The position numbers and the translations under genes were made by a program. This document shows positions 36,880 through 45,962 of a stretch of DNA of 64,000 bases, piece by piece. Position 1 is the stretch's first letter, and each line of letters opens with the position of its first letter. The DNA is from Lentilitoribacter sp039986595. GTDB lineage: Bacteria > Pseudomonadota > Alphaproteobacteria > Rhizobiales > Rhizobiaceae. A model generated the notes under the pieces. That model saw only the letters and a list, made by a program, of their open reading frames with translations. It had not been told where the DNA came from and made no database searches. Location: contig JBDWQJ010000007.1 in assembly GCA_039986595.1 (NCBI GenBank), positions 248,001 through 312,000 on the forward strand, read 5' to 3'.

Positions 36880-38364
36880 TTAGTCGCCTATTGCTTTCAG
36901 CCAGTCCGCATCTTTTGCGTCCAGTTTCTGATCTTCTGTCCAAATTGGCTCATAATCATTATTGTCGGCAATTGGTTTGACATACGGAAGATCAGCGGCT
37001 GTTAGCTTAGCATAATCAACATTTGCTTCGCTAAGATCTAGATCAACCATATGGTGTTCGCGTGTAATAATGTCTGCACGTAACCATGTGATAAGGCGAT
37101 TTAGACATTCACCATGCTGCATGTTTTCAAGTAGGTAATCAGCACCTTCTTTTGTGCCTTCCATGATGGAAACATGTGGGAAAAATTTATTAAGCGCGTC
37201 GATGCAAAGCTCTTGCGGCGCTAGAATTGCATTAAATGTCAATGCCAGTTGATAGCCGGACATATCATCCATAATGCGTTCTGCAAGTTCAACGCTTGAC
37301 CCAATGGCATCTGCAAGCGCTGTCGTGAAGTAATCGCTGTGATTGTTCTCTACATGCTTAGCCATAACTGAAATGTATTTGCGATGCGCCAGTTCGCCGG
37401 AATGGATTGGCAATGTCACCGTTGGTGCTGCCATATCGCTGTCTTCAAGCAATTGCTGGGATTGTTTTGCCAGGATCGTTGCCTGCTCTGGTGTCAAATC
37501 ACCTTGCGCAAGCTCACGCAATGTCTGGCGTAAATGCTCTTCGGCTGCAAACTGCTCATCATTAATAGCGGCAAGATCTTCATCAAGCTCACCAGCATCT
37601 GATGTCGCCATATTTTCGAATGCAGATATCCCGCCAGCACTAAATTCATTATTGAGTTCCATCCACTGCTCTTGTTGTGGTGCAACCTTTGTGTCCTCAA
37701 AGAATTCAACGTGACCTGGACGTAGATTATCCTCAATCTCGAGCCATTCTTCGTTAGAAGAAGCATCATTCATTTCTTCGACAGTTTGTAATTCGACATC
37801 GCTGAAGAATTCCACGCGACCATAATTCTCTGCAGAACCGTCAATCTCTCCAACCACTTTATGTGAGATATTTAGACGTGTAACGGCTTCTTCATCCATG
37901 TGAATGGCAGCGTCACCGACATATCCACGCAATTGAAGCGCACGGTTCACACTGTCTTCGTTCAATGCAAGAAGGCTCTGCACAACACGCTTGTTCAATT
38001 CCTGACGCTTTGCAATGATCCGCGCATGTTCGGTATCAGACTTTGCGATAACATAACAAAGAATAGCATTTGTCAGTGACGGAGAGTGCGATAAAAAAGT
38101 AGCTGAGATCTCAACTGTTTGCAATGACAAAAATTCGCAAACATTAGCTGGAACAAATGGGCATCGCGATAAAGAAGATGAGGCGCGTCGCTGTGTTTCA
38201 ATTGGAGCTGCTTTAAAGAGTGGTATGAAAAGTTCACCAAATTTGCGCGATTCAGCTGGGTTTGGTTTTCGCAAGTCATCCAAACTGGCAACTAAAGCTA
38301 AAAGGATTGCTGACTTTCGCTGGTCTTCACCAGCAGATTCCAAATCTCTAAAACAATAAGACAT
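36880..38364 (-). CDS. DUF2336 family protein
   Basis: A 494-residue soluble, mostly helical protein resembling DUF2336 (HEAT-like) proteins of alphaproteobacteria. The first ~190 residues are a helical-repeat region (ESAGEDQRKSAILLALVASLDDL). An acidic middle (~205-330) contains three repeat-like elements ending in 'VEFFxD' or 'SAFENM' (RVEFFSD, HVEFFED, GISAFENM). A C-terminal helical domain follows. ATG at 38364 is chosen; the frame is open 48 codons further to 38508, but those residues look untranslated. Function is unknown; some members are linked to stalk or cell-pole phenotypes, but that cannot be seen here. Confidence 0.75.
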   Translation of the reverse strand: MSYCFRDLESAGEDQRKSAILLALVASLDDLRKPNPAESRKFGELFIPLFKAAPIETQRRASSSLSRCPFVPANVCEFLSLQTVEISATFLSHSPSLTNAILCYVIAKSDTEHARIIAKRQELNKRVVQSLLALNEDSVNRALQLRGYVGDAAIHMDEEAVTRLNISHKVVGEIDGSAENYGRVEFFSDVELQTVEEMNDASSNEEWLEIEDNLRPGHVEFFEDTKVAPQQEQWMELNNEFSAGGISAFENMATSDAGELDEDLAAINDEQFAAEEHLRQTLRELAQGDLTPEQATILAKQSQQLLEDSDMAAPTVTLPIHSGELAHRKYISVMAKHVENNHSDYFTTALADAIGSSVELAERIMDDMSGYQLALTFNAILAPQELCIDALNKFFPHVSIMEGTKEGADYLLENMQHGECLNRLITWLRADIITREHHMVDLDLSEANVDYAKLTAADLPYVKPIADNNDYEPIWTEDQKLDAKDADWLKAIGD

Positions 38365-38623
38365 TTCACTCAAACTCTCATACTCGAACTCATAATTCAG
38401 TGAAAATCTTCGCAACACATCAAAAAAGCAAAGAATTGTCCCCGAATTCCCTAATGTGATCAAATTTGTTTGAAATAAACTTGTCCCAAACGTGATTGTT
38501 GATCCCACTATCTCAGATTATAGTGAAAGTGTTAGCGTTTCATTAACTATGAACCTGCTTAATAATAATTGTTAAAAGGATGAAATTTATCCCGCGTACA
38601 TCCGTCATCCAATGGAGGCGAGA

Positions 38624-38812
38624 ATGGCAGAAATAATAAGATTACTAGATTACGAACCCGTTGCACGGCCTGAAGGTTTTAAACCCTCAAAGCCAGCAGA
38701 TATCCTGTTTTTTACAGGCGTTCGTTATGAGAAAGCTCCGAAAAAGAAGAAATCTCGGAAATCCGCTAAATCAAACAATCAAGCGCGTAAAGTCAAACGT
38801 AGCGGCGCTTAA
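38624..38812 (+). CDS. Small basic hypothetical protein (62 aa)
   Basis: A 62-residue protein with a strongly basic C-terminus (PKKKKSRKSAKSNNQARKVKRSG) and a short N-terminal part (AEIIRLLDYEPVARPEGFKPSKPADILFFTGVRYEK). GGAGG lies six bases before ATG 38624, good evidence of translation; an ATG at 38612 overlaps that site. I do not recognise a family. The basic tail suggests nucleic-acid binding, which is only a guess. Confidence 0.65.
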   Translation: MAEIIRLLDYEPVARPEGFKPSKPADILFFTGVRYEKAPKKKKSRKSAKSNNQARKVKRSGA

Positions 38813-38859
38813 CTGCTGTTATACTTTAGCTAAACTAACTATTTGAGACAAACCAGTAT

Positions 38860-39399
38860 CTAAAGACGCGCGCATAATGCATTGGTCAAAAAGTTCTGAG
38901 CTTCTTCCAGAGAGCTGATGCTAGGCACGATAGATCTTAGCGCCACATAACCCTCAATATCAGCAACTTCAATTGCAATTGTCTCTGCAATAAGCTCGGG
39001 TTCTTCACTCCGCAGGTTCAAAAGTTGCCCCTTGGTCCCCAATATGAAGTTTACTTCCCCATTGATTGCAGAACGTGCACTCATTGAAAATATCTCGTTC
39101 GAGCCCGTATCAAATGAAGCAAGTGTCCATACTTCAGTTGGTTGATCGGCCACGATCTGCAAAGGTCCTTCATCCAAAACATAGTGACACACAGCTGTTT
39201 GGATAAAAACATCTTCATTATAAAGATCAGTTTCATTGGGTTCATTTGCCAATGAATAAAACTCAAATGGTTCACCTAAATTTTGAACCTTACTCCACGC
39301 ATCAACATTTGAATTAAACGGCAAAATGAGTATCAGCAATATGTGAAGCACGGCAGCGCCAACAAGGCCAGTGACGATAGCTAGGAGAAACTTGAGCAT
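38860..39399 (-). CDS. DUF1254 domain protein, stand-alone
   Basis: A 179-residue protein with one N-terminal membrane helix (LLAIVTGLVGAAVLHILLILILP) and a periplasmic part resembling DUF1254 (AVCHYVLDEGPLQIVADQPTEVWTLASFDTGSNEIFSMSARSAINGEVNFILGT). Function is unknown. ATG at 39399 shares one base with the stop of the upstream DUF1214 gene, so the two are coupled. In many bacteria DUF1254 and DUF1214 occur as one longer protein; here they are split and in the opposite order. Confidence 0.78.
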   Translation of the reverse strand: MLKFLLAIVTGLVGAAVLHILLILILPFNSNVDAWSKVQNLGEPFEFYSLANEPNETDLYNEDVFIQTAVCHYVLDEGPLQIVADQPTEVWTLASFDTGSNEIFSMSARSAINGEVNFILGTKGQLLNLRSEEPELIAETIAIEVADIEGYVALRSIVPSISSLEEAQNFLTNALCARL

Positions 39400-39980
39400 T
39401 AAGCGCAATCTCCTTTAATTATAATTGGCATTTCGAGTGCGCGGATACCTGAGACATTTGAAATGGGCGTATCAATTAAGGTAAGTTGCAGTTCAAATTC
39501 GGCATTTGGATCAAGGGCAAGCCAGTTGCCAGATTGTGGGTTTTGCGAAAGCTTAATCTCAATATTGCCGTCACTATCACGCAATACCTTTTGCGCATTT
39601 ATAGTACTTGGTTTGCCTTGCGGAATATTGAGTGGTTCATTGTCAGGGTGTACAGTGCGCAATGTCCAAAATAGGGCAGGGGGGACGCGCCCTCGAAGGG
39701 TATAGTCGCAGTTAAATGCAAGTGGCTCTTCGTTTTGATCAACTTGCGCTCGGAAGACCAATCCTTCAGCGCGGCCAAGCAGTATCTTGCCATCATTTGC
39801 ACGGTGTGCTCTCGCATAGGGGTCAGCGTCTTTTGTTTGAATTTGTGGATACGCAACCCAATTGTTGACTTTTAAACCGCCAAAGCCGCGTGTTGCATCC
39901 AGCGCCCATTGCGCTGAGTAAATGCCACCTAAAAACATAATCACCAAAGCGGTGCCGACCAAAAACGGAATACGTAACAC
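39399..39980 (-). CDS. DUF1214 domain protein, stand-alone
   Basis: A 193-residue protein with an N-terminal membrane helix (IPFLVGTALVIMFLGGIYSAQWAL) and the periplasmic DUF1214 domain (DPYARAHRANDGKILLGRAEGLVF, then NCDYTLRGRVPPALFWTLRTVHPDNEPL and IEIKLSQNPQSGNWLALDP). Function is unknown. The downstream DUF1254 partner is translationally coupled. The penicillin-binding protein gene lies upstream on the same strand, ending 21 bases before. Confidence 0.8.
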   Translation of the reverse strand: MLRIPFLVGTALVIMFLGGIYSAQWALDATRGFGGLKVNNWVAYPQIQTKDADPYARAHRANDGKILLGRAEGLVFRAQVDQNEEPLAFNCDYTLRGRVPPALFWTLRTVHPDNEPLNIPQGKPSTINAQKVLRDSDGNIEIKLSQNPQSGNWLALDPNAEFELQLTLIDTPISNVSGIRALEMPIIIKGDCA

Positions 39981-40001
39981 TGATTTCAGCCTTTCGGTGG
40001 A

Positions 40002-42158
40002 CTATTGTGTGACTTTGGTGATTGTTGGATTTGTATCCAGCTTAGCCAAATTATCTCGCGATGTTTCTAGCACTTTGGCAAGCTCACGAAGCGCCTGAGT
40101 GGCCTGTCGATTTAACAAACGTGTACGAGAGGGAAGTGATATCTGACTAATCCCACCTTCGGCTTCTGCAATGAGTGGACCAAAAGTTTCCTCAGGCAAG
40201 GCATCCTCAATGCCTGGTATGGCGCGAAGTTCGATGCCTTGGTGCGCATATTCCATAACTTTCTTGAACGTCATTGCTGGGAGTGAGCCACCTGTCATTC
40301 GTGCGGTTGTGGTGAAATCATCATTGCCAAACCACACAGCCGTTGTGAAGTTACCCGTGTATCCAACAAACCATCCATCGCGATAGGATTGCGTTGTTCC
40401 AGTTTTACCGGCTGTTTTAATGCCTTCAAGCTTTGCTCTACGTCCTGTACCCCATTCAGGGATTTGTACCATGATTTCGTTCATAGCGGCGGCGGCTTCT
40501 TCGGTGAGAACTTGCTTTGGCTCTGGGCTATCTTTTACGTGATCGTAAAGCACATCACCTGAATAGTTCATCACTTGCACGATGCCGTGGCGATTGGAGT
40601 GTTTGCCACCAGCTGGGAACACAGCATAGCCGGTTGCTTGATCAAGTACAGTAACTTCAGATGTTCCAAGCGGCATGGTTTTTTCTGCACGGACGGTGGA
40701 TTGGATACCCATAGCACGAGCTTTTTCTGCAATTTTGTCCGTGCCCAAATGATCGCGCGCTAATCGAACGGGTATCGTGTTGACTGATTTGACTAATGCG
40801 CGGGTGAGATCCATACGACCAGAATAACTGCGTCCATAGTTTCGTGGCGACCAGCCGCGCCATGTAATCGGACCATCAGAAATTCTTGATTGTGGTGTAA
40901 AGCCCGTCTCCATAGCTAATGCATAAACGTATGGTTTGAATGATGATCCTGGCTGACGCAATGCACTTGTTGCACGGTTAAATTGGCTACGTCCATAATC
41001 TTGCCCACCGACCATTGCACGCACGGCACCGCCGTGTTCCAAAACAACCGCAGCACCCTGACCAACACGATATCTGCGACCAAATTCACGTAAACCCTGT
41101 TCGACGGCGAGTTCAGCTGCGCTTTGTAAACCCAAATCAATCGTCGTGCGCACAACCACCGCGGTTTCATCAAAGTTCACAGATAGACGTTTGACTTCAT
41201 CAAATGCCCAATCAAGGAAAAAGTCTGGGCTTTCAACATCACCGCGATCAACCACGGTTGCAGGGCTTCTGCGAGCACCAACAACTTGACCCTCAGTCAT
41301 CATCCCACCTTGCACGAGATTGGTTAGCACCTCGTTTGCACGCGCCCTAGCTGCGGGTAGATTTACATGCGGCGCGTATTTTGCAGGCGCTTTGAATAGG
41401 CCTGCAAGCATTGCAGATTCTGCAAGCGTGACATCGGTGATGTCTTTGCCAAAATAAAATTGTGCCGCCGCTGATGCGCCAAATGTTCCGCCACCCATAT
41501 AGGCGCGGTCGAGATAAAGTTGCAAAATTTCATTTTTGGTCAAGTTTGCTTCAAGCCAAAGTGCAAGAAATGCTTCTCGAATTTTACGCTCAAGTGTGCG
41601 CTCACTTGATAGGAATATCAGTTTAGCCAATTGCTGCGTAAGGGTTGAACCACCTTGAACGACAGAGTTAGCTCGTGCGTTTTCAGCCATAGCACGCGCC
41701 AGTCCAATAAAATCAATACCGAAATGCTGATAAAAACGACGATCTTCTGTGGCCAAAACTGTTTGAACCAAATGTTCGGGCAACTGGTCGACGGGGAGAG
41801 ATTCTTCGCGAATATTCCCGCGATTACCAATTTCGTTTCCATAACGATCTAAAAATGTAACGGAAAACTCATCCTGTGCTCGCCAATTGCCTTCGGTGAG
41901 TTCAAATGATGGAAGCGCAAGTGCAAGCAAAAGTACAAATCCGGCAGTACCGATATTGGCTGCCTCGTCGACAACTTCAACAATTGCTTTTTTAAAACCG
42001 GTGACGCGGAATTTGTGGAAAAATATCGAGAGATTTTCCCAAGTTTCACCTAAATTGCGAAACGAATGCCAAATGGTTGAATCAATCCAACTATCAAAAC
42101 GCAGAAAGAAGTATTTCACGCGCCGCATAAAACCTGGTTTTTCATTCATTTCTGACAT
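40002..42158 (-). CDS. Class A penicillin-binding protein (PBP1A-like)
   Basis: A 718-residue bifunctional peptidoglycan synthase in the inner membrane. A cytoplasmic N-terminus is followed by one membrane helix (~76-95, NIGTAGFVLLLALALPSF). The glycosyltransferase domain has ATEDRRFYQHFGID and GGSTLTQQLAKL, and a transpeptidase domain follows with PGSSFKP (SxxK serine near residue 405), SVN and KTGTTQS. These are the three standard transpeptidase motifs. An ATG start at 42335 would add 59 residues with no support; ATG 42158 or 42149 fits the family N-terminus better. Roles by family: cell-wall elongation and repair. It is divergent from the YcgN-like gene. Confidence 0.92.
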   Translation of the reverse strand: MSEMNEKPGFMRRVKYFFLRFDSWIDSTIWHSFRNLGETWENLSIFFHKFRVTGFKKAIVEVVDEAANIGTAGFVLLLALALPSFELTEGNWRAQDEFSVTFLDRYGNEIGNRGNIREESLPVDQLPEHLVQTVLATEDRRFYQHFGIDFIGLARAMAENARANSVVQGGSTLTQQLAKLIFLSSERTLERKIREAFLALWLEANLTKNEILQLYLDRAYMGGGTFGASAAAQFYFGKDITDVTLAESAMLAGLFKAPAKYAPHVNLPAARARANEVLTNLVQGGMMTEGQVVGARRSPATVVDRGDVESPDFFLDWAFDEVKRLSVNFDETAVVVRTTIDLGLQSAAELAVEQGLREFGRRYRVGQGAAVVLEHGGAVRAMVGGQDYGRSQFNRATSALRQPGSSFKPYVYALAMETGFTPQSRISDGPITWRGWSPRNYGRSYSGRMDLTRALVKSVNTIPVRLARDHLGTDKIAEKARAMGIQSTVRAEKTMPLGTSEVTVLDQATGYAVFPAGGKHSNRHGIVQVMNYSGDVLYDHVKDSPEPKQVLTEEAAAAMNEIMVQIPEWGTGRRAKLEGIKTAGKTGTTQSYRDGWFVGYTGNFTTAVWFGNDDFTTTARMTGGSLPAMTFKKVMEYAHQGIELRAIPGIEDALPEETFGPLIAEAEGGISQISLPSRTRLLNRQATQALRELAKVLETSRDNLAKLDTNPTITKVTQ

Positions 42159-42415
42159 GCATCGTCCAAAGTTAGACGGTTTTTTAAGGTGCATGGTTGC
42201 TACGAAAATACCCCAATTTCGTAACTGTACGAAGACCCCGATTGAACCGCATCTTGATATTGTTTCTTGTGTAACGTCAGCGTGGGAGCTTTTTGCAGTA
42301 TTTTTACCAAAAGGACAAGCAAAAATCGTTATCAATTCGTCTCATTTGTGCAACAAGGAGTATGAAAAACTTCACAAAATTTGCTCAACCCCAATAAATG
42401 CATGAGAGACGTAAA

Positions 42416-42880
42416 ATGATAGAGCAGCCATTTTGGCAAACAAAGTCACTGGATGAAATGACAAATGAGGAATGGGAATCCCTTTGTGATGGCTGTGGGC
42501 GGTGCTGTTTGAACAAGCTAGAAGATTGGGAAACAGGCGAAATCGCATTCACAAATGTTGCTTGCACTTTACTTAATGATCAGACATGCCGATGCAAAGA
42601 TTATGCGAACCGGCAGCAAAAAGTGTCTGATTGTGTGCAGCTTACACCAAAAGAAGCACGAGAACTGCCCTGGTTGCCCCCGACATGTGCTTATCGGCTC
42701 GTCGCAGAGGGCCACGATCTATATTGGTGGCATCCGCTTGTGTCAAAAGATCCCCAAACCGTTCACCAGGCGGGTGTTTCAGTGCAAAACAAGACAATTC
42801 CAGAGGATGGGATGCAAGCTGAAGACTACGAAGAGCATATTGTTTATTGGCCAGGATATGAATATATTTCAGATAAATAG
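42416..42880 (+). CDS. YcgN-family cysteine-cluster protein (UPF0260)
   Basis: A ~154-residue cytoplasmic protein of the YcgN/UPF0260 cysteine-cluster family. The cysteine pattern CDGCGRCCLNKLEDWETGEIAFTNVACTLLNDQTCRCKDY, with a later DCVQLTP, is the family signature and may bind a metal or iron-sulfur cluster. WLPPTCAYRLVAEGHDLYWWHPL is also typical. ATG 42416 follows a GAGAGA element; an ATG at 42398 is less well placed. It is not related to the GTA operon, which starts ~70 bases downstream and seems to have its own promoter. Confidence 0.88.
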   Translation: MIEQPFWQTKSLDEMTNEEWESLCDGCGRCCLNKLEDWETGEIAFTNVACTLLNDQTCRCKDYANRQQKVSDCVQLTPKEARELPWLPPTCAYRLVAEGHDLYWWHPLVSKDPQTVHQAGVSVQNKTIPEDGMQAEDYEEHIVYWPGYEYISDK

Positions 42881-42891
42881 GAAAAAAATCC

Positions 42892-42925
42892 TTGACCAAG
42901 TACAGGTTGTTTGTTAGAAAACAAA
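42892..42925 (+). promoter_or_regulatory. Candidate GTA promoter with operator-like palindrome
   Basis: TTGACC (42892-42897) is followed 17 bases later by TAGAAA (42915-42920). An inverted repeat TTTGTT (42910-42915)-AGAA-AACAAA (42920-42925) overlaps the -10 position. The layout suits a promoter controlled by a regulator, and it is the only non-coding stretch before the GTA genes. The -10 match is poor. In Rhodobacter the GTA promoter is activated by GafA; whether this site is related cannot be told. Confidence 0.4.
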
Positions 42926-43037
42926 TAACATCTATAAATTGTAATTATTGCTGTTGCAATCTTATTTCCAGCCGCAGTCGTTTGGCAAAAAGCCATCGAT
43001 TTTAGTGACCAAAATCAGAATAGAAATAGCGAAATTG

Positions 43038-43319
43038 ATGACAGGTGATCACTCAGAAACACTTGTGCAGCTTAGTCATGCGCGGAAGATTTTACAGTCT
43101 CAATTAACGCATGCTGAGTTTGACGATAAACTGACAGACAGTTCGATTAACACAATTTCTCTCATCGTCAGAACGCTTGAGAAAATTGATCAGTTGTCCA
43201 GAGCTCTTTTAAAGGATCAAAAAAACGCCGATGAGGAGTTGTCAGAAGATGACTTTGAAAAACTCAAGGAAAAGGTTGAAAGCCTCATCAAACAAGCAAG
43301 CCAAAGGCAGCAGGACTAA
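43038..43319 (+). CDS. GTA gp1-like small terminase candidate
   Basis: A ~93-residue (up to 123) helical protein lying directly before the large terminase, where RcGTA has its small terminase gene g1. The sequence is almost all predicted helix, with heptad-like spacing (HSETLVQLSHARKILQSQL, NTISLIVRTLEKIDQLSRALL, FEKLKEKVESLIKQASQRQ) and an acidic stretch between. No helix-turn-helix is visible, consistent with the reduced RcGTA-type TerS, which is thought to have lost sequence-specific DNA recognition. The start is uncertain: ATG 43038, GTG 43005 and TTG 42948 are in frame, none with a clear ribosome site. Its 3' end overlaps the terminase gene by about 71 bases. Identification is mainly by position. 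Confidence 0.6.
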   Translation: MTGDHSETLVQLSHARKILQSQLTHAEFDDKLTDSSINTISLIVRTLEKIDQLSRALLKDQKNADEELSEDDFEKLKEKVESLIKQASQRQQD

Positions 43320-44616
43320 GAATTCAGAGATCGAACGTTTCTTGAAAACCTTATCACTTAAAGAGCTGCAAGCCTTAAGTTGCGACTGGCAATTGTCAGC
43401 TCGTGGAGAGCAACTACCTCCGATTGGCAAATGGTTTACATGGCTTATCTTAGGCGGACGAGGAGCTGGGAAAACAAGAGCTGGTGCTGAATGGGTCCAT
43501 GATGCATCAAGCTCAGGTTTATTAATGGATAGAGTCTTCGGCAAAAGGCTGATTTATGGCCGCATTGCCTTGGTTGCAGAAACACTAAGTGATGCACGAG
43601 AAGTGATGGTTGACGGACAAAGCGGGATACTCAATATCGCAAAGCGCAATCGACCAGTCTACGAAAGTTCGCGCCGTCGTTTGATTTGGCCCAATGGTGC
43701 TATCGCTCAGATTTTCTCATCAGAAGATCCTGAAAGCTTGCGCGGACCACAGTTTGATTTGGCTTGGTGTGATGAGCTGTGCAAGTGGAAATATGCACAA
43801 GAAACATGGGACATGCTGCAGTTTGGATTGCGTCTTGGCACTCACCCACGGCAATTGATAACGACAACACCACGTCCAATTGAGCTGCTCAAACAGATCA
43901 TGGATGATCCGCTAACTGTGATCACTAAAATGCGGACTGATGACAACAAGGCACATTTAGCCAGTAGTTTTCTGCACAATGTGAACGTGCGATATGCAAA
44001 TACAAGATTGGGTCGCCAAGAGCTGGATGGTGAGGTGATTGCAGATCTTGAAGATGCATTATGGCAACGTGAATTATTAGATGAAATCCGCATCTCGCAA
44101 CAGCCAAAACTGGAAAGAATCGTTGTTGCGATTGATCCGCCGGTTTCTGCAAAGGCGAAGAATTCGTGTTGTGGCATTGTCGTTGCAGGATTAGATGATA
44201 AAGGTATTGGCATTGTTTTAAAAGATGGTTCAATCGATGGTGCAAGCCCCAGTAAATGGGCTGCGCGTGCTGTAGAATTATACCATTTATATGATGCAGA
44301 CATGGTTGTTGCTGAGGGGAACCAAGGCGGTGATATGGTGCGATCCGTTTTGCAAGCCAGTGATGCGACGCTGCCGATACAAATAGTCCATGCAACTCGC
44401 GGCAAGTGGCTGCGTGCTGAACCTATAGCAGCGCTCTATGAACAAAATCGAATTGCCCATTTTGGTAATTTTAAAAAGTTAGAAGATCAAATGTGCAATT
44501 TTTCTAATTCTGGCGGTTCAACGGCAGTATCGCCAGACAGATTAGACGCGCTTGTTTGGGCATTAACAGCATTGATGTTGGATCAAACTGGTGCGCCCAC
44601 AATTCGAACTGTTTAG
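43249..44616 (+). CDS. GTA large terminase (gp2)
   Basis: A 455-residue DNA-packaging motor. The ATPase part shows Walker A GGRGAGKTRAG (~69-79) and Walker B FDLAWCDELCKW. The nuclease part has VVAIDPPVSAKAKNSCCGIVV and SPDRLDALVWALTAL, the metal-binding acidic residues of the RNase H-like fold. ATG 43249 is preceded by GAGGAG at 43233-43238; the frame is open to 43231. It overlaps the small-terminase candidate in another frame. In RcGTA this enzyme packages ~4 kb random host DNA in a headful way. All motifs look intact. Confidence 0.93.
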   Translation: MTLKNSRKRLKASSNKQAKGSRTKNSEIERFLKTLSLKELQALSCDWQLSARGEQLPPIGKWFTWLILGGRGAGKTRAGAEWVHDASSSGLLMDRVFGKRLIYGRIALVAETLSDAREVMVDGQSGILNIAKRNRPVYESSRRRLIWPNGAIAQIFSSEDPESLRGPQFDLAWCDELCKWKYAQETWDMLQFGLRLGTHPRQLITTTPRPIELLKQIMDDPLTVITKMRTDDNKAHLASSFLHNVNVRYANTRLGRQELDGEVIADLEDALWQRELLDEIRISQQPKLERIVVAIDPPVSAKAKNSCCGIVVAGLDDKGIGIVLKDGSIDGASPSKWAARAVELYHLYDADMVVAEGNQGGDMVRSVLQASDATLPIQIVHATRGKWLRAEPIAALYEQNRIAHFGNFKKLEDQMCNFSNSGGSTAVSPDRLDALVWALTALMLDQTGAPTIRTV

Positions 44617-44668
44617 TCAATTACTTAGATAATTTATCTCAAAATAGACGTTAAAAAAGGATCACTCT

Positions 44669-45880
44669 ATGAGCTGGTTTACAAATCTGCGCGGCTTGGT
44701 TCAAACCAAACGGGCAGCAAATAATTCTGTGCAGCAAAAAGTGCCCCCATCGCAGAAGTCATTTGCGAACAATGGTTATATCTCACTGCATGAAACGGGA
44801 TTGGCCAATTGGTCCTCGCGCAATTATCTATCCATGTCTCGCGAAGGTTTTATGCGAAATCCAATTGCACATCGAGCGATAAGAATGATCTGCGAAACGG
44901 CTGCGAACGTGCCTTGGAGCCTGTTTGAAAATCAAACCGAACTTAAAGATCATCCCGCACTCAAGCTTATTCAAAAGCCAAACAATATGTCTGGGGCGGC
45001 AGATTTTTTGGAAGGGCTCTATGGACATCTACTTTTGTCTGGAAATGCGTTTATAAAAGTTCTTACAGACGGCGACACACCTTTTGAATTGCATGCGCTG
45101 CGACCTGATCGCATAAGAGTAATTTCTGGTCCGGATGGATGGCCAGAAGCATTTGAATATCAAGTAGGAAGTCACAAGGAACGCTTTGAAATTAATACCG
45201 GTGTAACACCTCAGATATTGCATCTAAAATTGTTTCATCCATTAGATGATCATATGGGGTTTGCACCTCTTGAAGCTGCAATGATGGCCCTTGATCTGCA
45301 TAATTCTGCAAGTGGCTGGAACAAAGCGCTACTGGATAATTCTGCCCGCCCATCAGGTGCATTGGTTTACCAACCCAAAGATGGGGGGAACCTCACGCAG
45401 GATCAGTTTGATCGTTTAAAGGGTGAGCTTGAAGAAGGTTATTCTGGGGTGCAAAAAGCGGGCAAGCCATTGTTACTGGAAGGCGGCTTGGATTGGAAAG
45501 CTATTGGTCTAACACCCAAGGATATGGATTTTGTTGAAGCTAAGAACGGTGCCAGTCGAGATATTGCATTAGCGCTCGGTGTTCCGCCGATGTTGCTTGG
45601 TATTCCGGGGGATAATACCTATGCCAATTATCAAGAAGCCAATCGAGCATTTTCGCGATTAACAGTTCTGCCACTCATCATGCGAATTGCCGCGAGCATG
45701 AGTGCATATTTGCAGAATTATTACGGCGGTGAATTTCGATTTGAACCAGATATTGATAAAATGCCCGGGCTATCCTCTGAGCGCGATATGTTATGGGCGC
45801 GCATTGAAAATACCACTTTCTTAACGGATCAAGAAAAGCGAAAAGCGGTGGGTTATCAATCTGTTGCTGACGATGAATAG
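44669..45880 (+). CDS. GTA portal protein (gp3)
   Basis: A 403-residue HK97-type portal protein that forms the ring at the capsid vertex through which DNA enters and leaves. Family-like segments are HRAIRMICETAANVPWSLFE, GHLLLSGNAFIKVL, HALRPDRIRVISGPDGWPEAFEY, DNSARPSGALVY and ALALGVPPMLLGIPGDNTYANYQEANRAF. The length matches RcGTA gp3-type proteins. A ribosome site AAAAAGGA precedes the ATG. The gene is intact. Confidence 0.93.
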   Translation: MSWFTNLRGLVQTKRAANNSVQQKVPPSQKSFANNGYISLHETGLANWSSRNYLSMSREGFMRNPIAHRAIRMICETAANVPWSLFENQTELKDHPALKLIQKPNNMSGAADFLEGLYGHLLLSGNAFIKVLTDGDTPFELHALRPDRIRVISGPDGWPEAFEYQVGSHKERFEINTGVTPQILHLKLFHPLDDHMGFAPLEAAMMALDLHNSASGWNKALLDNSARPSGALVYQPKDGGNLTQDQFDRLKGELEEGYSGVQKAGKPLLLEGGLDWKAIGLTPKDMDFVEAKNGASRDIALALGVPPMLLGIPGDNTYANYQEANRAFSRLTVLPLIMRIAASMSAYLQNYYGGEFRFEPDIDKMPGLSSERDMLWARIENTTFLTDQEKRKAVGYQSVADDE

Positions 45881-45962
45881 GCCATCTGGTAAGTCAGAAA
45901 ACCACTAATCAAAATCGTATTTAAAGATAATTCTACGCAAATCAAAGGATTGAGCGGAGCCA

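Noticed and set aside
43842..44405. 187-codon open frame on the - strand inside the large terminase
   Set aside because: Antisense to a gene with clear motifs; no family features.
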